Positions 41,731 to 49,955 of a DNA stretch of 64,000 nucleotides are shown in pieces. The stretch is taken from the NCBI RefSeq assembly GCF_016908195.1, contig NZ_JAFBDK010000008.1, positions 62,001 to 126,000 of the forward strand, in the 5' to 3' direction. This DNA comes from Jeotgalibacillus terrae. Lineage in GTDB: Bacteria; Bacillota; Bacilli; Bacillales; Jeotgalibacillaceae. Each line of letters opens with the position of its first letter. The first letter of the stretch is position 1. The translations under genes were made by a program, and so were the position numbers. The notes under the pieces were generated by a model. That model was not told the DNA's origin, did not search any database, and was given only the letters and a program-made list of their open reading frames with translations.

Positions 41731-42870
41731 TCAGTTCGACTGGTGATAATAGGTAATAATGCGGCTGCTCATTTTGCTGCCGGCCCTGATTCCCGATGCT
41801 TTTTCAAGAGCGGCTTCCGGTCCATCATGTTCAATCCACTCCTGCAGCTGAACCGCTTCAGGATCTTCAGATACATTAAACTTCAATGCGGCTGCAATTG
41901 TTTTTTCAAGGTTGGCCGGTTCCATTCTCTTTTGATCAAGTCCGGTTGCGGGATAAGTCAGACGGTCTCCTGCAGAAAGCTTGCGTAATGGCGCACGTCC
42001 TACACGATCCAGCCCATCGGAAATATAGGGATTTCTGTAGCGTTCAATGATCTTATGAACGTAGGCCTGATGTTCTTCATGATCCAGATCGAACTTTCCT
42101 GTCAGGAAGGAACTTGTCTCTTTCAGCACACCTTCAAGTAATGCAACAACTTCCGGATCATCCATTGCCTCTTTTACTGTCTGATATCCTTTTAATAAAC
42201 CATTATAAGCAATTGAAGCATGCCCTGTATTTACAGTTAACAGTTTTCTTTCGATAAATGGCACCAGATCTTCTACAAAAAGAGCACCTTTTAATGCAGG
42301 CTGTTCACCTTTAAGACCAGCAGTTTCAATCACCCATTCAAAATAGCGTTCAACTTCAATCGTCAGAGGATTTTCATGCTGCTGAATCGGTACAATACGG
42401 TCAACTGCTGAATTAGGAAAACCGCTGACCTCAAAAACTTTCTTTGCTTCATCCTCAGTCAGGTGTTTCTCAACTTCGGCTTTCAGCTGGTCACTGCCAC
42501 CGATCATATTCTCACATGCGATGACATTGACAGCAGCTCCTTCAGCTCTTTCATTCAGCCCCTTTGCAATGACTGGGGCAATAAATGGAAGAACATGTGG
42601 ACCAACTGATGCCGTGACAATATCAGCCGTTGCTACTGCAGATATTGCTTTTTCAGGACTCTCCTGACTATTGATGCCACTCACGCCATCTACTGTAAAC
42701 GATTCTTTCGTTTCATCAGCAAGCACTACCTGATAAGACTTGTCGTGATTCAGACGGTCAATCAGCTCCGCGTTTACGTCAACAAACGTTACTTCATACC
42801 CGGACTGTTGAAGAATCGCGCCAATAAAGCCGCGTCCGATGTTACCCGCTCCAAAGTGTACGGCTTTCAT
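41731..42870 (-). CDS. mtlD: Mannitol-1-phosphate 5-dehydrogenase
   Basis: 379 residues. The NAD-binding motif HFGAGNIGRGFIG is at the N-terminus, and the polyol dehydrogenase signature with the catalytic lysine lies around LVPFIERKLLTVNTGHAS. It converts mannitol 1-phosphate to fructose 6-phosphate with NAD. Last gene of the mtlA-mtlR-mtlF-mtlD operon; its ATG overlaps the mtlF stop, so it is coupled to EIIA synthesis. Confidence 0.95.
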   Translation of the reverse strand: MKAVHFGAGNIGRGFIGAILQQSGYEVTFVDVNAELIDRLNHDKSYQVVLADETKESFTVDGVSGINSQESPEKAISAVATADIVTASVGPHVLPFIAPVIAKGLNERAEGAAVNVIACENMIGGSDQLKAEVEKHLTEDEAKKVFEVSGFPNSAVDRIVPIQQHENPLTIEVERYFEWVIETAGLKGEQPALKGALFVEDLVPFIERKLLTVNTGHASIAYNGLLKGYQTVKEAMDDPEVVALLEGVLKETSSFLTGKFDLDHEEHQAYVHKIIERYRNPYISDGLDRVGRAPLRKLSAGDRLTYPATGLDQKRMEPANLEKTIAAALKFNVSEDPEAVQLQEWIEHDGPEAALEKASGIRAGSKMSSRIITYYHQSN

Positions 42871-43301
42871 TATTCTGCCTCCTCAAAAATTGCGATAATC
42901 TCCTCTTCTGATTTTGCATGGATCAGGCGTTCAACATTTTCTTCTTCAGAGCATGTAATGGCAATCTTTGAAAGAATCTCAAGGTGCTCACCATCTTTTC
43001 CTGCAATTCCAACCACGATATTCACTTCATTATCATCAAACATGACACCTTCAGGAAGCTGAAGCACAGAAATACCAGACTGTTTTACAAGCTTCTTGGA
43101 GTCCTCAGTACCGTGTGGGATCGCAATTTTATTACCGATATAAGTAGTTGAAATCTGTTCACGCTCAAGCATACTTGTTACGTAATCAGCATCTACATAG
43201 CCTTTTTCAGCTAATACGTTACCTGCTTTTTCAATCGCTTCTGTTTTTGAAGATGCACTTTCATTCAGGTAGATATTTTCCTTTTTAAAAATCTCACTCA
43301 T
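42870..43301 (-). CDS. mtlF: Mannitol-specific PTS EIIA component
   Basis: 143 residues. The phosphorylatable His lies in NKIAIPHGTEDSKKL (about residue 65). EIIA(Mtl) takes phosphate from HPr and passes it to the EIIB domain of MtlA. It overlaps both neighbours (ATGA with mtlR, TAATG with mtlD). Confidence 0.93.
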   Translation of the reverse strand: MSEIFKKENIYLNESASSKTEAIEKAGNVLAEKGYVDADYVTSMLEREQISTTYIGNKIAIPHGTEDSKKLVKQSGISVLQLPEGVMFDDNEVNIVVGIAGKDGEHLEILSKIAITCSEEENVERLIHAKSEEEIIAIFEEAE

Positions 43302-45397
43302 GATGAACCCTCCATTAGTTGATGTGATTTTGTTGTGTAAAATTGGTTCAGTGTTTTTTGCAGAAATTGAAATACTTCCTGTTGATTGCCGTTTCTGATC
43401 AAATGCATGGTATATGCTTCTTCCACCAGACTGCCACTGATCGAGCTTAATACCTCTGCACCTTTGTGATCGGGATCAGCCGGTGAGATCATCAGGATGA
43501 GTCTGCTTACTTCCGCCTCCTGTCCGTCCATCCCCTTAAGCATGAAGGGTGAGGACAGATCATAAAGCCTGAACAGCGGCTGCCTTACTGATTGATCCCG
43601 GCAATGATATAGCGCGAGTCCTGTATCAGGTATCGCCATCCCGCCCAGAGATTCACGGGCAGTCAGGCTTTTCGCGACTGCTCCTTTTTGATTGATAATA
43701 CCCTCTTCATAAAGAGAGAAATCCAGCTTTGTCAGCACTTTCTCAAATTTTTTGTTCTGATCAAGTGATTCAATTCTGAATTGCTTCAGAATCTGTTCGA
43801 CAGATGTAGCATATTGATTCATTAACTTCAGCCTGTGTAAAAACGGTACCGGGTCATCCGGTTTCTGCTTCATAGCTGAAGGTTTTTTCATTGGTTTGAT
43901 CGTCTGAATCGCGGCCCTGATCCTGTCTGCATCCTGCTGCGGCAGCAGTGGATTGACTAGCAGATAATCCTCAGCAAGCCCGCTCAGACCAACTGTTGAT
44001 ACGATCAGATCGTAATGTGTTTCTTCAAGGTGTTTTTCCACTTCACTGATACTTGAAAGTGTAATTGATTTGAACTCATCGAATTCTTTATTCAGCCTGC
44101 TCCCGATCATTTTGGAAGTTCCGATCCCGCTGGCACAGACGACCAATACGTTCAGTGAATCCGGACCTGTTACACCTTCAAGCGCTGAGCCGAAGTGAAG
44201 AGCCAGAAATGCAATCTCCCCATCCGGAAATTCATAAGCGGGTAGTACTTCTGTCAGCCCGGCCCTGACTGCTTCAAATAAGTCAGGATATTCTTTCTTT
44301 ATCCGCTTTGTCAGTGGATTATACGTATAATTCTTTTCTTTTGCCCGCTGTATACCCGGCTCAATATGTGCAATCAAGCCTTCAATCAGATCCGGGTCAT
44401 CAATCAGATTCACATTCAGCCTGTCAGATATCGCACGGACGAGCTGGTGAACTGTTACAGCAAGTTCAGGGTCAGTCAGCTGATCAACGAACTGCTCCTG
44501 GAATCGACGCTTTGCCGTTTTCAGATGAATCGTAATGTAGCCGACTTCCTGTTCTTCAATCTCAAGGTTAAACGCTTCAGCTATCACATTTGTAATGGTT
44601 TGTGCGATTTCATATTCAGGCAGAAGCTGAAGATTCTGCAACAGGTCTTCATGGTGTTCAACCGTTGCCCCTGCGCGTATACGTTCCAGTGATAGACAGA
44701 TATGCAGCAGCAAAGATACATAGGCACTATCTGTTAACGGGTAAGGAAGCTCAGCGATATCCGCTTTGATTAACCGGTCCACCTGATCAAATTCTTCTTT
44801 AGATACAATTGAAAATACCCTGTGATCAAGTGTCCGCTGATTAAACAGCTGGCCTTCATGAATTGAATAAATGGATGAACTCTCAAGTTCCTCCATCATC
44901 AGGTTTGCAAGTGAGCGCCGTTTTGACTTTTCCTCGCCAAGCAGCTCAATGCCATATCCTCTTTTTCTAATAATTGTCACGCCATACGGTTTTAGAAACT
45001 CTTCCAGTTCATCGAGCAGCTGACTGAGTGATGCGTTTGTCATTTGAAATTCCTGAGCAAGCTCAACCTGCTTTACAACAGCATCCTGCTTCATCAGATA
45101 ATGAAGCAGCAAAATTTTTCTTTCTCCCGGATCAAGTTCTGATGAGGGAACCTGGAGCAGCGCAGATTCCAGTTTCCCGAAACCTGCGCTGTCTCCTGTC
45201 AATCTCATTCCTTTGCCTGCCTGTTTATCAAGCTTCAGATTGAAATGGGCACATATATCCTCGATCTTTTGAAGCTCCCGTTGGATAGTCCTCTGACTCA
45301 CCTGCAGATGGTCTGCAAGTTCAGCCAGCGTTGTGTACTGGTGCTGAGCGGTCAGCAGTATATGAAGCATCTTCCGTTCTCTCCCTGTCATGTACAC
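43298..45397 (-). CDS. mtlR: Mannitol operon transcriptional activator MtlR
   Basis: 699 residues: N-terminal HTH (QYTTLAELADHLQVSQRTIQREL), second HTH, two PRD domains (about 180-400), an EIIB(Gat)-like domain with Cys in LNVLVVCASGIGTSKM (about 415), and a C-terminal EIIA-like domain. GTG 45397 is well placed after AGGAGGTG. PTS-dependent phosphorylation of the PRD and EII-like domains controls DNA binding, so the operon is induced by mannitol and limited by preferred sugars. The order A-R-F-D is as in Geobacillus. Confidence 0.93.
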   Translation of the reverse strand: MYMTGRERKMLHILLTAQHQYTTLAELADHLQVSQRTIQRELQKIEDICAHFNLKLDKQAGKGMRLTGDSAGFGKLESALLQVPSSELDPGERKILLLHYLMKQDAVVKQVELAQEFQMTNASLSQLLDELEEFLKPYGVTIIRKRGYGIELLGEEKSKRRSLANLMMEELESSSIYSIHEGQLFNQRTLDHRVFSIVSKEEFDQVDRLIKADIAELPYPLTDSAYVSLLLHICLSLERIRAGATVEHHEDLLQNLQLLPEYEIAQTITNVIAEAFNLEIEEQEVGYITIHLKTAKRRFQEQFVDQLTDPELAVTVHQLVRAISDRLNVNLIDDPDLIEGLIAHIEPGIQRAKEKNYTYNPLTKRIKKEYPDLFEAVRAGLTEVLPAYEFPDGEIAFLALHFGSALEGVTGPDSLNVLVVCASGIGTSKMIGSRLNKEFDEFKSITLSSISEVEKHLEETHYDLIVSTVGLSGLAEDYLLVNPLLPQQDADRIRAAIQTIKPMKKPSAMKQKPDDPVPFLHRLKLMNQYATSVEQILKQFRIESLDQNKKFEKVLTKLDFSLYEEGIINQKGAVAKSLTARESLGGMAIPDTGLALYHCRDQSVRQPLFRLYDLSSPFMLKGMDGQEAEVSRLILMISPADPDHKGAEVLSSISGSLVEEAYTMHLIRNGNQQEVFQFLQKTLNQFYTTKSHQLMEGSS

Positions 45398-45420
45398 GCT
45401 CAGTCACCTCCTGTTTTTAT

Positions 45421-46872
45421 TTATGCTGATTCATTCTTTTTTAATTCGTTTACAAGCTCATCGTATTTTGGACTGCCAAGGAAATTGTCTACTGAGATAT
45501 GTCTTGCATCAGGACGCTTATCTCTTGCGCGGTCTGTCAGATCTTTATGTGTAATGATAATGTCTGCATCATCCGGAATCTGATTGATCGCGGTATTTGA
45601 AACCGGGATATCGATATTTGCTTTTTTGAACTTATTTCGAAGCAGTGAAGCACCCATTGCACTTGAGCCCATTCCGGCATCACAGGCAAAGATGACTTTG
45701 TTCACATCTCCAAGACCGGCAAACGATCCGCCTTCAGCAGCTACAGGCTCCTGCTGTCCAGTTAAGTGAGATGCAGCCTGACTCTTTTTACCTTTCATCT
45801 CCTGCATACGCTCTGTTGCTTCTGTCAGTGCACCGTCTTCTTCAGTAGACTTCGTGAACTTCAACAGGAAACCTGCTGATGCGAATGATACTGCAGTTGC
45901 TGCAAATACACCAGCCAGCATGCCAAGGTAATCTCCACGCGGCGTCATTGCAAGGTAAGCGAAAATACTTCCTGGTGATGGTGTTGCGACGAGTCCTACA
46001 TCAAATAATGTGAATGTCATGATACCAGTTGCACCGCCAAGGATTGCTGCAACAATTAGGACCGGCTTCATTAGAATATAAGGGAAATAAATTTCGTGAA
46101 TCCCTCCAAGGAAATGGATCACTCCCGCTCCCGAAGCAGACATTCTTGCCATACCCTTTCCAAAAACCATATAAGCTAACAAAATACCAAGACCTGGTCC
46201 CGGGTTGGACTCAACCATGAAGAGAATGGATTTACCAGCCTCTGCAGCCTGGTCAAGTGCCAGCGGGCCAAGGATCCCGTGGTTGATTGCGTTATTTAAG
46301 AATAGTACTTTTGCAGGTTCTACAAACACACTTGCAAGCGGCAGCAGGTTGGCGTTAACGATGACCTGAACCCCGGCAGCCATTACTTCATTCAGTCCCT
46401 GCACAATTGGACCGACCCCCATGAATGCAACCAGTGTAAGAACTGCCCCCAGAATACCTGCTGTAAAGTTGTTGATTAACATTTCAAATCCCTGTTTGAT
46501 TCTTCCTTCAAACAGTTTATCTATCTGCTTGATCAGATAACCACCCAGTGGCCCAAGCATCATTGCACCAAGGAACATTGGAATGTCTGTACCTACGATG
46601 GCACCGATTGTAGCAGTGGCACCAAGTACACCCCCGCGGACGCCGTAGATCATATGTCCGCCGGTGAAACCGATCAGCAATGGTAACAGATAATTAATCA
46701 TCGGACCGACGACAGTCGCTAAATCTTCATTTGGTGTCCACCCGGTCGGAATAAATAATGCCGTAATTAACCCCCATGCGATGAAGGCACCCATATTTGG
46801 CATAATCATTCCGCTCAAATAGGAACCAAACTTCTGAATTTTTGCTTTAACACCTGACTTATTTTCCGCCAT
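45421..46872 (-). CDS. mtlA: Mannitol-specific PTS EIICB permease
   Basis: About 483 residues from ATG 46872 (AAGGAGG upstream). The EIIC membrane domain (about 15-335) includes MIMPNMGAFIAWG and the GGIHEIYFPYILMKP signature. The EIIB domain (about 390-483) has its phosphorylated Cys in VIFACDAGMGSSAMGA. It imports and phosphorylates mannitol; EIIA is encoded separately by mtlF. First gene of the operon. Confidence 0.95.
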   Translation of the reverse strand: MAENKSGVKAKIQKFGSYLSGMIMPNMGAFIAWGLITALFIPTGWTPNEDLATVVGPMINYLLPLLIGFTGGHMIYGVRGGVLGATATIGAIVGTDIPMFLGAMMLGPLGGYLIKQIDKLFEGRIKQGFEMLINNFTAGILGAVLTLVAFMGVGPIVQGLNEVMAAGVQVIVNANLLPLASVFVEPAKVLFLNNAINHGILGPLALDQAAEAGKSILFMVESNPGPGLGILLAYMVFGKGMARMSASGAGVIHFLGGIHEIYFPYILMKPVLIVAAILGGATGIMTFTLFDVGLVATPSPGSIFAYLAMTPRGDYLGMLAGVFAATAVSFASAGFLLKFTKSTEEDGALTEATERMQEMKGKKSQAASHLTGQQEPVAAEGGSFAGLGDVNKVIFACDAGMGSSAMGASLLRNKFKKANIDIPVSNTAINQIPDDADIIITHKDLTDRARDKRPDARHISVDNFLGSPKYDELVNELKKNESA

Positions 46873-46924
46873 TTGTTTTTCCTCCTTCATATTTTTTGAC
46901 TTAAGCAATGTTGTTAATTTAATA

Positions 46925-46976
46925 ATAAAGCGCTTACTTATGCAAAACAATGAATAGAAAATACAACTTTGTCATA
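46925..46976 (-). promoter_or_regulatory. mtlA upstream region: cre-like site and possible MtlR box
   Basis: ATAAAGCGCTTACT (46925-46938, + strand) matches the cre consensus at 11 of 14 positions. Further upstream TTGTCATA (46969-46976), followed by GTGGACA, resembles half of the TTGTCACA-type MtlR operator of B. subtilis, but the dyad is weak. The gap up to the PAS-STAS gene (46873-47130) is otherwise featureless to me. Confidence 0.45.
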
Positions 46977-47130
46977 CCTGAAGTGGACATTTTTTGATTA
47001 ACAATGTTTTGAACTGGCGGATGGAGATTTTCACTTCATATGGTAGAGTTAATAAATAGAAAACCGGTTAGCTGAATTGATGAGTTAGCCGTAAAATGAA
47101 TGAGATACATAGAGGGATGGAGAGATAAAC

Positions 47131-47889
47131 ATGACTGCATATGGAACGATTCCGGAAACCATATCACCATTGATGGCGCTGGACAGTATAGGAGAAACAG
47201 TTCTGCTTGCTGATTCCACCTGCCATATACAATGGATGAATCAAAAAGCTTCTATCCTGATGGATGAAGTTGCTTTGCTATATGGGCTGTCGGGAAGTAA
47301 TGAAATGATTGGCAAAAGTATGGACCTGTTTCATGCAAAGCCGGGGTATCAGCAAAGTATGATGGATCGGATTAAAGATACACACCGTGCGAGGATAACC
47401 ATTAAGGATATTGTGGTTACTGATATCGTCATTACACCGATCCGTTCAGAGCATACGGTGATCGGCTATATTATTATGCTCATGGATGTTACAACCAAAG
47501 CTGAGGAAGAAAAGGCAAAAGAAAAACTGATTAAAGATTTATCTACTCCTATTATGAGGGTATGGCATAATGCTATCGCTCTGCCGTTGATCGGGTCATT
47601 TGATCAGGAACGATTTGACCTGCTTGTGACTGATGTGCTGGTGGAATGTTCATTACATAAGATTGATTATGCACTGATTAACGTGAATAAAATACATGTT
47701 GAGGAAGAAAATCAGACCGTTTTTCAATTTCAGAAGCTGATTGACTGTCTGCGTCTGATTGGCACTGAATGTATGATTGTTGGTGTTCCACCTGCATTGG
47801 CAGTTCAGATGCCGGGACTTGATCGGGATATATTGATTTTTAAGAGTGTGTACGAAGGCTTGAAGTGTATTATTTCCTCTGAAAAATAA
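47131..47889 (+). CDS. PAS-STAS protein, RsbR-like
   Basis: 252 residues. PAS domain at about 10-120 (GETVLLADSTCHIQWMNQKA, VIGYIIMLMDVTTKAEEE), a helical linker, and an RsbR-type STAS domain (about 140-250) opening LIKDLSTPIMRVWHNAIALPLIG. RsbR paralogues are stressosome subunits controlling SigB. The STAS region around INVNKIHVEEENQTVFQF lacks the usual D-x-T/S-G phosphorylation loop, so it may be a non-phosphorylated sensor subunit. Stands alone, divergent from mtlA. Confidence 0.78.
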   Translation: MTAYGTIPETISPLMALDSIGETVLLADSTCHIQWMNQKASILMDEVALLYGLSGSNEMIGKSMDLFHAKPGYQQSMMDRIKDTHRARITIKDIVVTDIVITPIRSEHTVIGYIIMLMDVTTKAEEEKAKEKLIKDLSTPIMRVWHNAIALPLIGSFDQERFDLLVTDVLVECSLHKIDYALINVNKIHVEEENQTVFQFQKLIDCLRLIGTECMIVGVPPALAVQMPGLDRDILIFKSVYEGLKCIISSEK

Positions 47890-47893
47890 GTGT

Positions 47894-47936
47894 AAGAAAC
47901 CCGGCCGGACAATTTCATTATCCGGCCGGGTTTCTT
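47894..47936. terminator. Bidirectional terminator
   Basis: AAGAAACCCGGCCGGA (47894-47909) and TCCGGCCGGGTTTCTT (47921-47936) are perfect inverted copies. The right arm overlaps the stop of the convergent P-loop gene. Confidence 0.88.
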
Positions 47937-48430
47937 AAAAATTCTTTCACATCTCTGTCGTTCTCCAGAATAATAAGTTCAGCCTGAACAGTTTCTGAAA
48001 GATGCATAACGTTTGGTCTTCCCTTCTCATCAAACATTTTCGCCCACTTAAACATTTTGAAGTAGATAGAGATCGTAGGCGTGTAGTGTACCGTTTCTAG
48101 CTTTAGCTTCTGCCTGATAAACCTTTTCGTCAATCTATATTTTATGACTTTTTTCGGAGGGTTCAGTAAACACAATACATCAGCATGTTCGAACGTATCA
48201 TATGTCCACTCTTCATTGTGCATGCCTTCAATTATCCAAGCAGGCTGCTCAATGATTTCTTTTAACAGCTCAGCTTTTTCACTCTCCGATCTGAGCCGGT
48301 CTCCTCTTTGTCCCTGCCTTTCCCTTACAACCTGATCCAGTTCATAGTATGGAATTTGATACTTTTTTGATAATTCCCGGGCCAATGTTGTTTTCCCGCT
48401 TCCCACTGCTCCGCATATCCGTATTTTCAA
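47918..48430 (-). CDS. P-loop nucleotide kinase-like protein (topology modulation/FlaR-like)
   Basis: 170 residues starting at TTG 48430. Walker A ICGAVGSGKTTLA is at the N-terminus, followed by YYELDQVV and WIIEGMHNEEW, a pattern of small adenylate-kinase-like ATPases often labelled DNA topology modulation protein. No partner gene is nearby and the phosphate acceptor is unknown. Confidence 0.75.
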   Translation of the reverse strand: MKIRICGAVGSGKTTLARELSKKYQIPYYELDQVVRERQGQRGDRLRSESEKAELLKEIIEQPAWIIEGMHNEEWTYDTFEHADVLCLLNPPKKVIKYRLTKRFIRQKLKLETVHYTPTISIYFKMFKWAKMFDEKGRPNVMHLSETVQAELIILENDRDVKEFLRNPAG

Positions 48431-48462
48431 TCGCCCATCCCCTATGTCTTTTATTTTTTAGA

Positions 48463-48659
48463 CTATGTTAAAGCCCAATGTTGTTTTAGCACAGCTGGTG
48501 ATTGGAGCGGAAGGGGGACGACTCCAGCAGGAGAAGCGTGACAGGTGAGACCCCGCAGACGCGCAGCGTCGAGGAGGTCCGATTGAATCGGAGCCACATG
48601 ACGGCTCATGCGGAAAGCGTTCCCCCTGCAGCGGAAATCAACAGCCAGATTTAACAGAG
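48463..48659. repeat. Interspersed imperfect palindromic repeat, copy C (longest)
   Basis: The outer ends CTATGTTAAA (48463-48472) and TTTAACAGAG (48650-48659) are inverted with one mismatch. Inside, GCACAGCTGGTGATTGGAG pairs loosely with the right end GCGGAAATCAACAGCC. Central hairpins include GACGCGCAGCGTC and CCGATTGAATCGG. It fills the gap between the P-loop gene and plsY. Same family as copies near 9.6, 33.9 and 36.1 kb. Confidence 0.87.
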
Positions 48660-49202
48660 CTATTTTTTATGTACAACAAGCAATAATATGAAAGCCAGAG
48701 ACATTCCAACCGGTATAACAGTAAAGCCGTATGTACAGAAAAGTGTAACCGGTACTGACAAAATTGCTATAAAGCCGGAAATTGTGTACCTGCGTAAAAC
48801 GCCATAGCTGATGCCCGTCACACCAGCCACAACAGCAAGTGAAACAGGCTCGATCCATAATGCACCTGCCAGATACACTACAACGCCTTTTCCTCCACGG
48901 AATTGCAAATGCACCGGATACAAGTGCCCAAGAAAAACAAATATCAATGCAAATAATAGAGCCCACTCGGCGTCACCAAACCATAAACCTGTCAGCCATA
49001 ATGCAAGCCACGTTTTCGTTGCATCGATCAGAACCGTCAGGACAAAGCCTTTTTTACCGAGCACCCTGCCGGCATTTGTGGCACCGGCATTACCGCTTTC
49101 GAGTGTACGGATATCCTGTTTTTTAAAAAGCTTCGTCATATAATAGGCACCATTGATGCTGCCCAGTAAATAAGGAATAATGGCAGAAAATAAAATTAGC
49201 AT
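48660..49202 (-). CDS. plsY: Glycerol-3-phosphate acyltransferase PlsY
   Basis: About 180 residues from ATG 49202 (TTTGGAG upstream). Three PlsY motifs are visible: LLGSINGAYYMTKLF, the glycerol-phosphate site SGNAGATN, and the acyl-phosphate motif FRGGKGVVVYLAG; about five membrane segments. The enzyme moves an acyl group from acyl-phosphate to glycerol 3-phosphate in phospholipid synthesis. It is not next to parE/parC, where the housekeeping copy often lies, so it may be a second copy. Confidence 0.88.
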   Translation of the reverse strand: MLILFSAIIPYLLGSINGAYYMTKLFKKQDIRTLESGNAGATNAGRVLGKKGFVLTVLIDATKTWLALWLTGLWFGDAEWALLFALIFVFLGHLYPVHLQFRGGKGVVVYLAGALWIEPVSLAVVAGVTGISYGVLRRYTISGFIAILSVPVTLFCTYGFTVIPVGMSLAFILLLVVHKK

Positions 49203-49267
49203 ATCAATTAACTCCAAAAGTGTGATTCTTTGTATATTCGATATTTGTCAGATTAAATCCTGCAAAA

Positions 49268-49312
49268 TAAAAAATGACCACTGCTCTTTAACAGAGCACC
49301 AGCCATTTCTAT
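49268..49312 (-). terminator. Imperfect terminator of the GNAT gene at 49343
   Basis: On the minus strand a stem centred on GTGCTCT-GTTAA-AGAGCAG, extended imperfectly by AAATG/CATTT, is followed by six T residues. Confidence 0.65.
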
Positions 49313-49342
49313 GATTCTATAATGTTTCAGAAAATTTTGCAA

Positions 49343-49882
49343 TCACTTGTTTATACTAGTCGAGGAATTTTTTAACTTCCCGATCCAGATCATATGATCG
49401 AACCCGCCTCCCCAGTAATCTTCGAGTATGAGATCAGGCTCTCCCAGACGCTTTTTCCAGTAGGTTTGTGAACTGACAAATCCTGCGTCCAGATAAAACT
49501 TTGAATGGTTGCGTTCTATCAGATATTCTCTGATGTATTGAAATAAAGCATGGCCTATTCCCTGCCGTTGATAATCAGGATGTATGTAGATACTACCCAC
49601 TTCAAATACGTCTGCTTCAGGCTCCAGTCCGCACGTGATCAGCTCTCCCGGTGCCATACAGGCAATGGAGCCAATGACTTTTTCACCTTCCACGGCGACA
49701 AACATGATTTCCTGTTCAGATTTCAGAATCCTTCTAGCAACCTGACAGAGCCGCTCCGTTTCTTTTCCGATCAGCCATTCTTTGTCATTTACATTTTCAC
49801 GAGAGATCAAATTGGTCTGGCATTTCAGGATCATCTGGTCGAAGGATGGAAGATCACCTTCCTGTAATATTCTGATATTCAT
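49343..49882 (-). CDS. GNAT-family N-acetyltransferase
   Basis: 179 residues: VIGSIACMAPGE strand, then the acetyl-CoA loop VGSIYIHPDYQRQGIGHALFQYI. GGGGGAG precedes ATG 49882. Substrate not identifiable. Monocistronic. Confidence 0.85.
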   Translation of the reverse strand: MNIRILQEGDLPSFDQMILKCQTNLISRENVNDKEWLIGKETERLCQVARRILKSEQEIMFVAVEGEKVIGSIACMAPGELITCGLEPEADVFEVGSIYIHPDYQRQGIGHALFQYIREYLIERNHSKFYLDAGFVSSQTYWKKRLGEPDLILEDYWGGGFDHMIWIGKLKNSSTSINK

Positions 49883-49915
49883 TGTCTCCCCCTGCTTTAT
49901 GTTTTTTTCATTGTA

Positions 49916-49951
49916 CTAAAAAAGCTGCCTGAGAATGATCTCAGGACAGCT
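49916..49951 (-). terminator. Terminator of the SLC13 transporter gene
   Basis: On the minus strand AGCTGTCCTGAGA and TCTCAGGCAGCT form a stem with one bulge, followed by six T residues. Confidence 0.8.
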
Positions 49952-49955
49952 GTGT

